Shown here one piece after another: positions 34,490 through 42,278 of a stretch of 64,000 nt of DNA. Origin of the DNA: DP-20 sp036000865 (GTDB lineage Bacteria; Desulfobacterota; Binatia; UBA9968). The DNA is taken from contig DASYUV010000136.1 in assembly GCA_036000865.1 (NCBI GenBank), positions 52,351 through 116,350 of the forward strand. The letters are read 5' to 3'. The notes beneath the pieces are model-generated. The model saw nothing but the letters and a program-made list of their open reading frames with translations. It was not told where the DNA came from and searched no databases. Position 1 is the first letter of the stretch. Every line of letters begins with the position of its first letter. A program made the translations under genes and the position numbers.

Positions 34490-35809
34490 ATGGCGTACGA
34501 CGCAAAGGGTAGAGCAAAAAACTTTCCGGTGTTCGATTGCGATAGCCACATTTACGAGCCACCGGAGATCTGGGACAAATATATTCCGCAGAACAATCGC
34601 GATTTCGCTAAGACGCATTTCTATCGCGACGCGGACCGGCTATTCCTGGTGCGCAATGGAAAGATCAGCTTCAGAGACCCCGACAAGTGGAAGTATCCCG
34701 GCGAGACTTGGCACCCGGGTTTGACCAAGAAGCTCATCGGCGAGACGCAACCGGGAACCAAAGAATGGGATGAAAAAATCGGCAGAAACAAAAGCGCCAG
34801 AGATCCACACGCAAGGCTCAAAGACATGGACGCCGCCGGTATCGACCAGGTAATGATTTTCCCATCGACGTTTGTGTATTTGCCCCTGGTCGAGAACGCC
34901 GACGCGGCATACATCTGCGCGCGGGCATATAACGACTGGGCCTACGACTATTGCAGCGCGGACAAAAAAAGGCTGTACCCGGCGGCGGTTTTGCCGGTGC
35001 AAAGCGTCGGCTTCGCCATTGAAGAACTGCGGCGCGCGGCCAAACGGGGCTTCAAATCCGCTCTGGTCCGGCCGATCATTGCCCAGGGCAAGTATCCGAC
35101 ATTTCCCGAGTTCGATCCGTTGTGGAAGGAATTCGAGGAGCTCAGCATCGTACTGGGTATGCACACTTTCCCGTCGAGAGGCGAGGCGATGTCGCCGGAG
35201 TTGGGCGAACGGATGGGCGCGAACCGCAAGCGTTTGTTCGGCGATGAAGATCTGATGGTCTACTCACCGGGACAGTTCGTTGCCAACATCATGCAGGTCA
35301 TGGGCTCCAAGCAGGCCGGTGATGCGGCCTATGGTTTTATCGCAGAAGCGATGACCTGGACTGGCGTCGTGCTCATGACTGGCTGGCTCGAAAAGTTCCC
35401 GCGTCTGAAAGTAGCGATTCTCGAATCCAACTCGAGTTGGCTACCGCTGGTGTTGGAGAAAGCCGAGACTTATCTCGACCTGTACAAACACTTGGGCGAG
35501 AAGGTCGGCGATCCGCACGAGGTGTTTTATAAACATTGCTTCATCGCCTTCGAGAGCGATGAAATCATCACGTTGCGGTTGTGGGATCTGTACGAGAACA
35601 TTGCGCTCTGGTCTTCCGACATGCCGCATCTCGACGCCTCGGATGTGTGGGAGGCGATCGACAACATGAACAAATTGAAGGTGCCGCAGAACGTCCAGGA
35701 AAAAATGCTCGGCGGCAACGCCAGGCGCTTGTACGGCATCGAGCCGGAGCTGGTGGTCACACAGGCTCCGGACGAGTATCAGCCACAGACGATGTCGCGG
35801 TACGCGTAG
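34490..35809 (+). CDS. amidohydrolase-2 family protein, long form
   Basis: A 439-residue metal-dependent TIM-barrel enzyme, about 100 residues longer than the other three here because of an insert after the N-terminal motif (residues about 30-110). GGAGGAAG precedes the ATG. The N-terminal motif is VFDCDSHIYEP, again one His followed by Glu-Pro. Conserved C-terminal active-site segment: LWSSDMPHLDASD. Probably co-transcribed with the alpha/beta hydrolase upstream. No export signal. Substrate unknown. Confidence 0.91.
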   Translation: MAYDAKGRAKNFPVFDCDSHIYEPPEIWDKYIPQNNRDFAKTHFYRDADRLFLVRNGKISFRDPDKWKYPGETWHPGLTKKLIGETQPGTKEWDEKIGRNKSARDPHARLKDMDAAGIDQVMIFPSTFVYLPLVENADAAYICARAYNDWAYDYCSADKKRLYPAAVLPVQSVGFAIEELRRAAKRGFKSALVRPIIAQGKYPTFPEFDPLWKEFEELSIVLGMHTFPSRGEAMSPELGERMGANRKRLFGDEDLMVYSPGQFVANIMQVMGSKQAGDAAYGFIAEAMTWTGVVLMTGWLEKFPRLKVAILESNSSWLPLVLEKAETYLDLYKHLGEKVGDPHEVFYKHCFIAFESDEIITLRLWDLYENIALWSSDMPHLDASDVWEAIDNMNKLKVPQNVQEKMLGGNARRLYGIEPELVVTQAPDEYQPQTMSRYA

Positions 35810-35828
35810 ATAAGAAGAAAAGAATTGA

Positions 35829-35980
35829 CCACAAAGGGCGCAAAGCTCACATAGCGATATAAAATTGGGAATTTTAGCCGCAAAGAACGCAAACAGCGCA
35901 AAATAGACAATCGAGGCAAGGGCATCAGTTCGCGCAAAAGTTGCGCGTTGTCATTTCGACCGAAGGGAGAAATCTTTCTC
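35829..35980. repeat. CGCAAAG-type short tandem strings and a GTCATTTCGA repeat
   Basis: The 344-base gap 35810-36153 holds no gene. At 35829-35844 and 35878-35903 are strings of ACCACAAAGGGCGCAAAG / CCGCAAAGAACGCAAACAGC type, with a period of about 9 bases. At 35949-35980 is a GTCATTTCGACCGAAGGGAG unit followed by AAATCT, the family also at 17347 and 19835. Confidence 0.55.
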
Positions 35981-36153
35981 CGCTGGCTCGCATTTCGGAT
36001 GATGTTAGATTACAGAGAAATTTGCGCAAACGGAGCAAACTTTCAATCATAGCAAATACAAGGAACACAAGATTTTTTCCCCCGGCGATGGGGGAGAATG
36101 AAAGAGGGGGCAAATGCGGATAAAGGCCATGCCCTTACGGTTCGCGCCCCCGC

Positions 36154-37161
36154 CTATCTTTTGTAAAGCTGTTTAACGAAACCGGTTGCTTCGATCTCCC
36201 GCACTAGGCTGGCGTCGACGAAAAGCCGAGGGTCGGCCGCTGCCGCTCTGGGATCGCGCGGAGCGAGATCATCGAGCGCGGTTTTCACCCCTTCGGGTGT
36301 CGGCAGTAAATTATCCGGATAGGCCGCCGTGTAAGCATGCCAGGCGCGTTCGAGACCCTCTTGGTCGGAGATTTTCAGGTATTTTCCCCAAATCGCTTTT
36401 GCCTCTTCCTTGTGGGTTTTGTTGAAGTGGATCGCCTCGATCATCGCGCGGGAGAATTTCAAAAGCAGCGGCCGTTTCGCTTTCACGATCGCTTCGCGCG
36501 ATAGCACGCTGTTCCACCAGAAGGGAATCTTCAACGAGCCGATATCGAAAAGATCGCGAAACCCCAGCTGCAACGCTTGGCGCACGAAGGGCTCAGGGAT
36601 GATGGTGAAGTTGATCACGCCCTTCGACAGCGCTGCGAAACGCTCCGGGTTGCCGCCGGCGGTAATGATTTTCGCGTCCTTATCTGGATCTATTCCCAGC
36701 CGTCTGAGCGCAAATCGCAGGCCGAGATCAGAAGTGCTGCCGATCCGATTGACACCGCCGATCTTGCCCTTCAGCTGCTCGGCGCTGGCGATGTTTTGCG
36801 CGGTGATAATATGATCGACGAATGTGCGGACCATGCCGAGTATCATTACTATGTCTGCTCCCGCTAAACGGGAACTCACGAGCGTCGCGACCGATGTTGC
36901 GGAGACATCGATCTCACCCGCTAATAAAGCCTGCAAAACGATCGGGCTTGCGCTGATGCTGATGATCTCAGGCTCGACTGCGTATTTTTGCAGCAACTTT
37001 TTTTCCTGTAGCACCCAGACAGCCGCGTTGGCGGGGCTGGCACCGGCCCAGGCGATGCGGATCTTGTCTTGCGCGAACGCCGTGCCAATGGCGTGGACAC
37101 ACGACGCTGCTGCGACAAGCATTACCAGAAGTTTACCGACCACAGCTGTCACCTTCCTCAC
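36154..37161 (-). CDS. NMT1/TauA-like ABC substrate-binding protein, exported
   Basis: A 335-residue binding protein beginning at a GTG; a second GTG at 37143 sits 9 bases after a GAGGAAGG element and may be the true start. A signal peptide ends near AIGTAFAQ (residue 31). Family landmarks: NAAVWVLQEKKLLQKYAVEP, SPIVLQALLAGEIDVSATS, and AEQLKGKIGGVNRIGSTSD. No permease or ATPase is adjacent. It is 55 bases downstream of a racemase-fold gene in the same direction, so the two are probably one transcript. Confidence 0.9.
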   Translation of the reverse strand: MRKVTAVVGKLLVMLVAAASCVHAIGTAFAQDKIRIAWAGASPANAAVWVLQEKKLLQKYAVEPEIISISASPIVLQALLAGEIDVSATSVATLVSSRLAGADIVMILGMVRTFVDHIITAQNIASAEQLKGKIGGVNRIGSTSDLGLRFALRRLGIDPDKDAKIITAGGNPERFAALSKGVINFTIIPEPFVRQALQLGFRDLFDIGSLKIPFWWNSVLSREAIVKAKRPLLLKFSRAMIEAIHFNKTHKEEAKAIWGKYLKISDQEGLERAWHAYTAAYPDNLLPTPEGVKTALDDLAPRDPRAAAADPRLFVDASLVREIEATGFVKQLYKR

Positions 37162-37216
37162 GCGTTCGGTCCAATACGGTCAACAAATATTCGCAATCGA
37201 TCGCGAGATTTGGCAG

Positions 37217-37951
37217 CTAGGATGGCATCTCCGCGAGCAATCGTCCGTATCCCGGGATCTGATGACGGAGACCGAGGCGCAATTGCGTTTCCCATGCCCG
37301 CGCGGGGCCGGCGTGGACGACGGTTAAGCCGGTGTCTTTTTCCAAACGATCGATGATCTCCACGGTTTTCCATGCCGAGCCGAGCATGTAAATTCCGTCG
37401 GCGTCCTTGTGTTTGGCGGCGATGCGCTTCATGAATTCAAGTATTTGCTCGGGCGGTACGCTCGGCACGGCAGCGAAGGGTGAGTCGATTCCCTCCATCG
37501 CCAGCACTTGGAATCCTGCGTCGGTAAAATAGCGCGCGAAGATATTGTTCATCTTTTCGGAGAAATAGGTTGCGCCGACAAACTTCTTCATGCCGAGGGT
37601 GCGCAGCGCATGCACGTGATTCTGCCCCGAAGTAAACATCTGAACGCCGTACTTTTTCTCCCAGCTACCGATCAGCTCCTGCTCTTTTTGATAACCGAGC
37701 AGCATGAACGGCGGAGCGCCGCTTGGGCGAACTAAGTCGGCGCCCATCGTTGCCAGCTCGGCAGCTTTTGCTTCGTAACCTGGCATCGACATACTGAACT
37801 CTTCTTCCGTGCCGCGGGTGAAGTTCATCGTCAGATAAACGAACTTGATCTTTGCCGGGATCAGCGAGTCGAGATCGAGCTCCTGTCCGGCTTCAGGACG
37901 ATTGGTAGGCCGGACGGTGCCGACGAGATATTCCTTTTGGGTTTCAGCCAT
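37217..37951 (-). CDS. Asp/Glu-racemase / AMDase-fold protein lacking the cysteine pair (copy B)
   Basis: A 244-residue protein; the start at 37951 follows GGAGGA, while the longer frame to 38011 does not. It has the general maleate-isomerase/AMDase layout: LVGTVRP opening, FVYLTMNFTRGTEEEF, then ADLVRPSGAPPFMLLGYQ in place of the first Cys loop, and YMLGSAWKTVEIIDRLEKDT in place of the second. Neither position carries Cys; a Ser occupies the second. So, like the protein at 26795, it cannot use the two-Cys racemase mechanism. Upstream neighbour of an exported binding protein and divergent from a dehydrogenase. Confidence 0.82.
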   Translation of the reverse strand: MAETQKEYLVGTVRPTNRPEAGQELDLDSLIPAKIKFVYLTMNFTRGTEEEFSMSMPGYEAKAAELATMGADLVRPSGAPPFMLLGYQKEQELIGSWEKKYGVQMFTSGQNHVHALRTLGMKKFVGATYFSEKMNNIFARYFTDAGFQVLAMEGIDSPFAAVPSVPPEQILEFMKRIAAKHKDADGIYMLGSAWKTVEIIDRLEKDTGLTVVHAGPARAWETQLRLGLRHQIPGYGRLLAEMPS

Positions 37952-38001
37952 GATTTTTCCTCCTTTGCGGATAGCGATCGGATCTAAGCACTTGTGCCGA
38001 G

Positions 38002-38059
38002 TTGACGTCAAGCGACGCGCGCGGATAACTGGACAATCAGATAGCGGATAACCTATTAT
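38002..38059 (+). promoter_or_regulatory. divergent regulatory region with TTGACGTCAA palindrome
   Basis: The perfect palindrome TTGACGTCAA (38002-38011) offers TTGACG -35 boxes on both strands. On the plus strand GATAAC follows at 38024-38029 (16-base spacer). A second plus-strand pair is TGGACA (38030-38035) and TATTAT (38054-38059), 18 bases apart, placed well for the dehydrogenase at 38102. A dimeric regulator site is plausible. Confidence 0.45.
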
Positions 38060-38101
38060 TCACAAGCTTCTAAGCCAAATTTTTTGCAAACGAGCCGGAA
38101 A

Positions 38102-38935
38102 ATGATCAGAGTCGGATTCATCGGATTGGGACGCATCGGTAAGCCGATGGCGATTAACGTTCTTAACGCCGGATACGACCTCACCGCGTACGACTTGCGC
38201 GAACAGGCTGTGAGAGAATTGACGGACTGCGGAGCGACGGCCGCTCACTCGCCGAAGGAGGTGGCCGCGGGAACGGATGTTATAGAGCTTGCGGTCGTTG
38301 ACGATGTGCAGGTGGAGGAGGTGTTGCTCGGCAATCGCGGTGTACTCGCAGGGTCGCGTCCGGGAACCATTGTCGCGATTCACAGCACGGTCTACCCAGA
38401 AACAGTCAGGAAAATGGCAAAGGCTGCCGAAACCAATGGTGTGCACCTCATCGATGCCCCGGTTAGCGGTGGCGAGACCGGCGCCCGGGAGAAGTCACTT
38501 TGCTATATGGTTGGCGGTGAGCAGGCGATCCTCGATCGTTGCCGCGAAGTGTTGGCTACATCCGCGTCGGCTATTTTTCATATGGGCGCTCTCGGCAGCG
38601 GCGCCGCGGCGAAGATGATCGTGCAAGTCGTGACCTGCATCAACATACTTGCAGCCCATGAAGCCGAGCTGCTCGCCGGGCCATGCGGCTTAGACTTCGC
38701 GGCGTTGCAGAAAGTGATGCATTGGAGCTCGGCGCAAAGTTTCGTCGCGGATAATTGGCTTGACAGGTTCAAGCTATCACAAGACCCCATCGAGATTCGC
38801 CGCAAGCGCACTGAAGTGTTTCAAAAAAGCCTTGCGCCGGCGATTGAGATGGCACAACGGCTCGGTTTGTCACTTGCGGGCGCGACATTAGTCGAGCGCC
38901 TATTGCCAAAGATCATGGGCATCGAGGAATCCTAG
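38102..38935 (+). CDS. 3-hydroxyisobutyrate-dehydrogenase-family oxidoreductase (copy B)
   Basis: A 277-residue NAD(P)-dependent beta-hydroxyacid dehydrogenase. I place the start at the ATG at 38102; a TTG at 38084 would add six residues. The Rossmann motif is VGFIGLGRIGKPMA, the substrate-binding motif DAPVSGGETGA, and the catalytic Lys is in GSGAAAKMIVQ, where the Asn usually four residues after the Lys is Gln. It is divergent from a racemase-fold gene and precedes an exported binding protein by 30 bases in the same direction. Probably oxidises a 3-hydroxyacid intermediate; substrate unknown. Confidence 0.92.
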   Translation: MIRVGFIGLGRIGKPMAINVLNAGYDLTAYDLREQAVRELTDCGATAAHSPKEVAAGTDVIELAVVDDVQVEEVLLGNRGVLAGSRPGTIVAIHSTVYPETVRKMAKAAETNGVHLIDAPVSGGETGAREKSLCYMVGGEQAILDRCREVLATSASAIFHMGALGSGAAAKMIVQVVTCINILAAHEAELLAGPCGLDFAALQKVMHWSSAQSFVADNWLDRFKLSQDPIEIRRKRTEVFQKSLAPAIEMAQRLGLSLAGATLVERLLPKIMGIEES

Positions 38936-38965
38936 GCGTTGATCGTGACTCAAACACGTTTTTAG

Positions 38966-39952
38966 ATGGGAGATAAGGTGGGACTCGTATCAGTGCTATT
39001 GTTGTTTTTCGTGATCGCGTGGTTGCCGGACGGCGAAGCCGAGGTTGTGAAAGTCGCGATGCCAAGCACGACGCAGGCGGTGCTGCCGTTCATGATCGCG
39101 AGGGACAAAGGATATTATCGCGCAGAGGGGTTGGACGCCGAGCTGATTCTCATGAGCGCACCAACCGCCAGCCGCGCCCTATTGAGTGGCGACGTCGTGG
39201 TTGCCACCGTTGGAGGCGCCGGCTTGCCGCCTCTGTTGCGCGGCTCGCCGTTCAAGTTTCTGTTTACCACCTATAACCGGGCGATGTTTTGGCTCTACGC
39301 AAAACCAGAGATTCGCAATGTCAAAGCACTGAAAGGTAAACGCGTCGGCGTGTCCGGTATCGGCAGCGGACCTGACTCCCTGTTGCGGGAAATCTTGCGA
39401 CAGAACGGGCTCGATGCCAATCGGGACGTGGCCGTTCTTAGTCTCGGCGTGATGCCGACGATTTTTTCTGGGCTGCAAAGCGGGATTGTCGATGCGGCTA
39501 TGCTTTCACCTCCCGGTACTTTCAAAGCTGAGGAAGGTGGATTTCGCGAATTGGTATCCTTCCCAAAGCAAGATCTGGTCGAGCTCCAAGGAAGCATTCT
39601 CGTGCGAGACGCCTCGCTGCAGTCAGATCCGACGCAGATGGAGAGATTCCTCCGCGGCACGTACAAGGGATTTCTCTATATCAAGGAAAATCGCACCGGC
39701 ACGATTCCCATCGTCGCGCGTTATCTGCAGGTCAATGAAAGCGTTGCCGCGAGGGCGTACGATCACGTTGTGAAGCCGGCGATGACTCAAGACGGAACGC
39801 TTAACCCGGAGATGCAAGCGAAAGCAGTTGAGCATGTACTCAAGCGACTCGATCTCAAAGAAGCACCGCCATTGGCAAAGATTTTTGATTTCTCGCTGGC
39901 GCGAAAAGTGATGACCGAATTGCAATCCAAAGGTTGGAGACCGGGGCCGTAG
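38966..39952 (+). CDS. NMT1/TauA-like ABC substrate-binding protein, exported
   Basis: A 328-residue binding protein. The ATG at 38966 lacks a clear ribosome binding site; the GTG at 38978 has GGGAG 5 bases upstream and leaves an intact signal peptide, so it may be the true start. Hydrophobic signal core about residues 5-19. Landmarks: LPFMIARDKGYYRAEGLDAE, ASRALLSGDVVVATVGGAG, and KALKGKRVGVSGIGSGPDSL. It lies 30 bases after the dehydrogenase and is followed by a binding-protein-like decarboxylase gene and a Rieske gene in the same direction, so a catabolic operon is likely. Confidence 0.9.
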   Translation: MGDKVGLVSVLLLFFVIAWLPDGEAEVVKVAMPSTTQAVLPFMIARDKGYYRAEGLDAELILMSAPTASRALLSGDVVVATVGGAGLPPLLRGSPFKFLFTTYNRAMFWLYAKPEIRNVKALKGKRVGVSGIGSGPDSLLREILRQNGLDANRDVAVLSLGVMPTIFSGLQSGIVDAAMLSPPGTFKAEEGGFRELVSFPKQDLVELQGSILVRDASLQSDPTQMERFLRGTYKGFLYIKENRTGTIPIVARYLQVNESVAARAYDHVVKPAMTQDGTLNPEMQAKAVEHVLKRLDLKEAPPLAKIFDFSLARKVMTELQSKGWRPGP

Positions 39953-39965
39953 GTCGGCGGGTTCT

Positions 39966-39994
39966 CACCACGAAGGACACCAAGAGCACGAAGG
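39966..39994. repeat. CACCACGAAGGACAC-type intergenic repeat
   Basis: CACCACGAAGGACACCAAGA followed by GCACGAAGG, with a period of about 9-10 bases (ACGAAGGAC / CCAAGAGC / ACGAAGG). It lies immediately before the decarboxylase-like gene. This type is frequent in intergenic DNA of environmental bacteria. Confidence 0.55.
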
Positions 39995-40007
39995 AAATAT
40001 CTTCAAC

Positions 40008-40964
40008 ATGGCGTTAAAACTTAGCATGACTTGCGCCCTCTATGACCGAAGCCAACCGCTCATCGATGGACGGATCAAGCCTCGTGACATCGACCTGGAA
40101 ATTCACGTCAACTCGGACGATCGTAGCCGGCAGCGCGACGCGCGCGAGGGAAAGTTCGACATCGCGGAATTTTTCACCGGTATCTACATGGCCGATCTGG
40201 AACAAAGAACTCTGGGATTGACGGCGATTCCGATCTTCGTCAAGCGCATGTTTCGCCATTCGTATATCTACATCAACAAACGCTCGGGGATTCGTACTCC
40301 CGCCGATCTCAACGGTAAGCGAGTCGGTTTACAGACGTGGTTCACGACGACGGCGCTTTGGGCGCGCGGCATCTTGGAAGACGAATATGGGGTCGATCTC
40401 AAGTCGATTACTTGGGTAGCCAATTGGGGCGAAAAGATCGGTCAATGGCAGCCGCCGCCTTGGCTCAAGCTCGAGATTGCGCCTCAAGACGCCAAACTTC
40501 ACGATCTTCTCGTTGCCGGAAGTATCGATGCTGGGATCACGACAGAAACCTGGGCGCCCTTCGGCCATCCGGATGTTGAGTTTTTAATTCCTAACTATGC
40601 GGAAGAGGAAAGACGTTATTACAAAAAGACAGGCTTCTTTCCGATCCAGCACACGCTCGTGATCAAAACCGCCGTGCTGGAAAAATATCCTTGGGTGGCG
40701 ATAAGCATGTTCGATGCGTGGCAGGAGGCGAAGCAGGAATGTTATCGCTGGCTCGATCGACAGCGGATTCACATGACGGCATTGTGGTATCGTACGCTGT
40801 GGGAAGAGGAGCGCATGATCGCCGGCCCCGATCCATATCTTTGGGGATTCAAGAAAACCCACGCCGAAGTGGATAAGATGCTGGATTACGCGTTTCGTCA
40901 GGGCTTGGTATCGCGCCGATTTCAACCCGAGCATATATTTTATCCGAGCACATTGGAGACTTGA
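40008..40964 (+). CDS. 4,5-dihydroxyphthalate-decarboxylase-like protein (binding-protein fold, no signal)
   Basis: A 318-residue protein that opens LKLSMTCALYDRSQPLIDGR and continues IKPRDIDLEIHVN, a pattern I know from 4,5-dihydroxyphthalate decarboxylases (Pht5-type), which share the NMT1-like fold. EGKFDIAEFFTGIYMADLEQ and RTPADLNGKRVGLQTW fit the same family. There is no export signal, consistent with a cytoplasmic enzyme rather than a transporter component. It lies 139 bases before a phthalate-4,5-dioxygenase-like Rieske gene, the partner enzyme in classical phthalate breakdown. The exact substrate is inference; a plain binding protein remains possible. Confidence 0.85.
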   Translation: MALKLSMTCALYDRSQPLIDGRIKPRDIDLEIHVNSDDRSRQRDAREGKFDIAEFFTGIYMADLEQRTLGLTAIPIFVKRMFRHSYIYINKRSGIRTPADLNGKRVGLQTWFTTTALWARGILEDEYGVDLKSITWVANWGEKIGQWQPPPWLKLEIAPQDAKLHDLLVAGSIDAGITTETWAPFGHPDVEFLIPNYAEEERRYYKKTGFFPIQHTLVIKTAVLEKYPWVAISMFDAWQEAKQECYRWLDRQRIHMTALWYRTLWEEERMIAGPDPYLWGFKKTHAEVDKMLDYAFRQGLVSRRFQPEHIFYPSTLET

Positions 40965-41017
40965 AACGCGAACAGAGACTGAGAGGATCCTTGGTGTCTT
41001 CGGCCGATGAAACGATG

Positions 41018-41063
41018 ATCGTCCAAGACGTTCAACGCGTTCTAACGGTTCAAGGCGATTGAA
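41018..41063. repeat. GTTCAA-rich degenerate repeat
   Basis: String of CGTCCAAGACGTTCAACGCG followed by TTCTAACGGTTCAAGGCGATTGAACGG, units of about 9-10 bases. Same family as strings at 1925, 54126 and 63161. Confidence 0.5.
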
Positions 41064-41103
41064 CGGAGCGCTGCGGTTAAAAAGAACGCATAGCGAGGCG
41101 AAG

Positions 41104-42237
41104 ATGGATTTTAGCGAAGTGGTTCACACTGGTCCGGGAACGTTAGCCAGACGTTATCTGCGAATGTTCTGGCAGCCGGTTTGCTGCTCCTACGAGCTTT
41201 CGGTCGGCCAGGCGCTGCCGATTCGGATCATGGGCGAAGACTTTACGCTCTATCGCGGCGTCAGCGGCATTCCCTATGTAATTGGGCCGCGTTGCGCGCA
41301 CCGTGGCACGCAGCTTTCCGCAGGTTGGGTCGAAGGTGAGTGTATCCGCTGCTTCTATCATGGCTGGAAATACGATGGCACGGGGCAATGTGTCGAACAG
41401 CCGGCCGAAGATCACGCGTTCGCAGAAAAAGTCCGCGTTCCGGGCTATCCGGTGAAAGAATATATCGGCCTGATCTTCGCCTATGTCGGAGAAGGAGAGC
41501 CGCCGCCATTTCCGCGTTATCCCATATTGGAGAGTACCGAAATCTCTCTCGATGTCGCGGGATTGCGGCGGATCTGCAATTACTTCAACAATATCGACAA
41601 CTCTCTCGACAACGCTCACGTGCGCTTCGTCCACCGGCGGCACCGGGACGCGGCGCAAGATCGAGTCGTGCTCGGCGACCCGATCATTTCCGTCGAGGAG
41701 TCAGAATGGGGTATCAAACGCTACGTCAAATATCCCGACGGCAAGGATCTCACCTTTTTCTTTGGCATGCCTAACATCAACTTCATCAACGGCCAGGTGG
41801 TCGATCCGGTGATCAAGCGGGCAGATGTTCTGGTATTTAAAGTTCCGGTGGACGATGAAAACCATATTCACTTCGAAGTGCGTGCGATTGCGCTCACCGG
41901 CGAGTGCGGACGGGCTTGGATCGAAGAGCGGCGGAAGTTGCGGGCAAAAGCGGAACGAGATCGACCGGAGTTAGTCCGAGCGATCCTCGCCGGCAAACTT
42001 CGCCTCAGCGACGTGGACCCCAACCGCATTGACTTCGTCATGCTCGAGGATGAAGTGGCGCAAACAGGTCAGGGCACGATCGCCGCGCGCGGCAACGAAC
42101 ACCTCGGCCGGAGCGACCGCGGCGTCTTTCTCTTGCGCAAGATTTGGGAGCGCGAGCTGCGAAACTTGGCGGACGGCAGGCCGATCAAACAGTGGAGCTA
42201 TCGGCCAGATATGGTGCCGACGTATCCGGAGGCATAG
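41104..42237 (+). CDS. Rieske [2Fe-2S] oxygenase alpha subunit, phthalate-4,5-dioxygenase-like
   Basis: A 377-residue oxygenase. I place the start at the ATG at 41104 (GAGG 5 bases upstream) rather than the TTG at 41059, which lies in a repeat. Rieske ligands are C64-A-H66 and C83-F-Y-H86. The mononuclear iron site is N-S-L-D169-N-A-H172-x4-H177. It follows the dihydroxyphthalate-decarboxylase-like gene. No reductase gene is near. It is noticeably closer in sequence to the partial gene at 63456 (shared RGTQLSAGWVEG/RGAQLSAGWVEG) than to the one at 5174. Confidence 0.93.
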   Translation: MDFSEVVHTGPGTLARRYLRMFWQPVCCSYELSVGQALPIRIMGEDFTLYRGVSGIPYVIGPRCAHRGTQLSAGWVEGECIRCFYHGWKYDGTGQCVEQPAEDHAFAEKVRVPGYPVKEYIGLIFAYVGEGEPPPFPRYPILESTEISLDVAGLRRICNYFNNIDNSLDNAHVRFVHRRHRDAAQDRVVLGDPIISVEESEWGIKRYVKYPDGKDLTFFFGMPNINFINGQVVDPVIKRADVLVFKVPVDDENHIHFEVRAIALTGECGRAWIEERRKLRAKAERDRPELVRAILAGKLRLSDVDPNRIDFVMLEDEVAQTGQGTIAARGNEHLGRSDRGVFLLRKIWERELRNLADGRPIKQWSYRPDMVPTYPEA

Positions 42238-42278
42238 CAAAGGTCTGCGCCCATCGTGATCGGGTTTCGCTGCTTCAA

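Noticed and set aside
35829..35903. CRISPR-like array
   Set aside because: Units are only about 9 bases, imperfect and without spacers of regular length; no cas genes are present.
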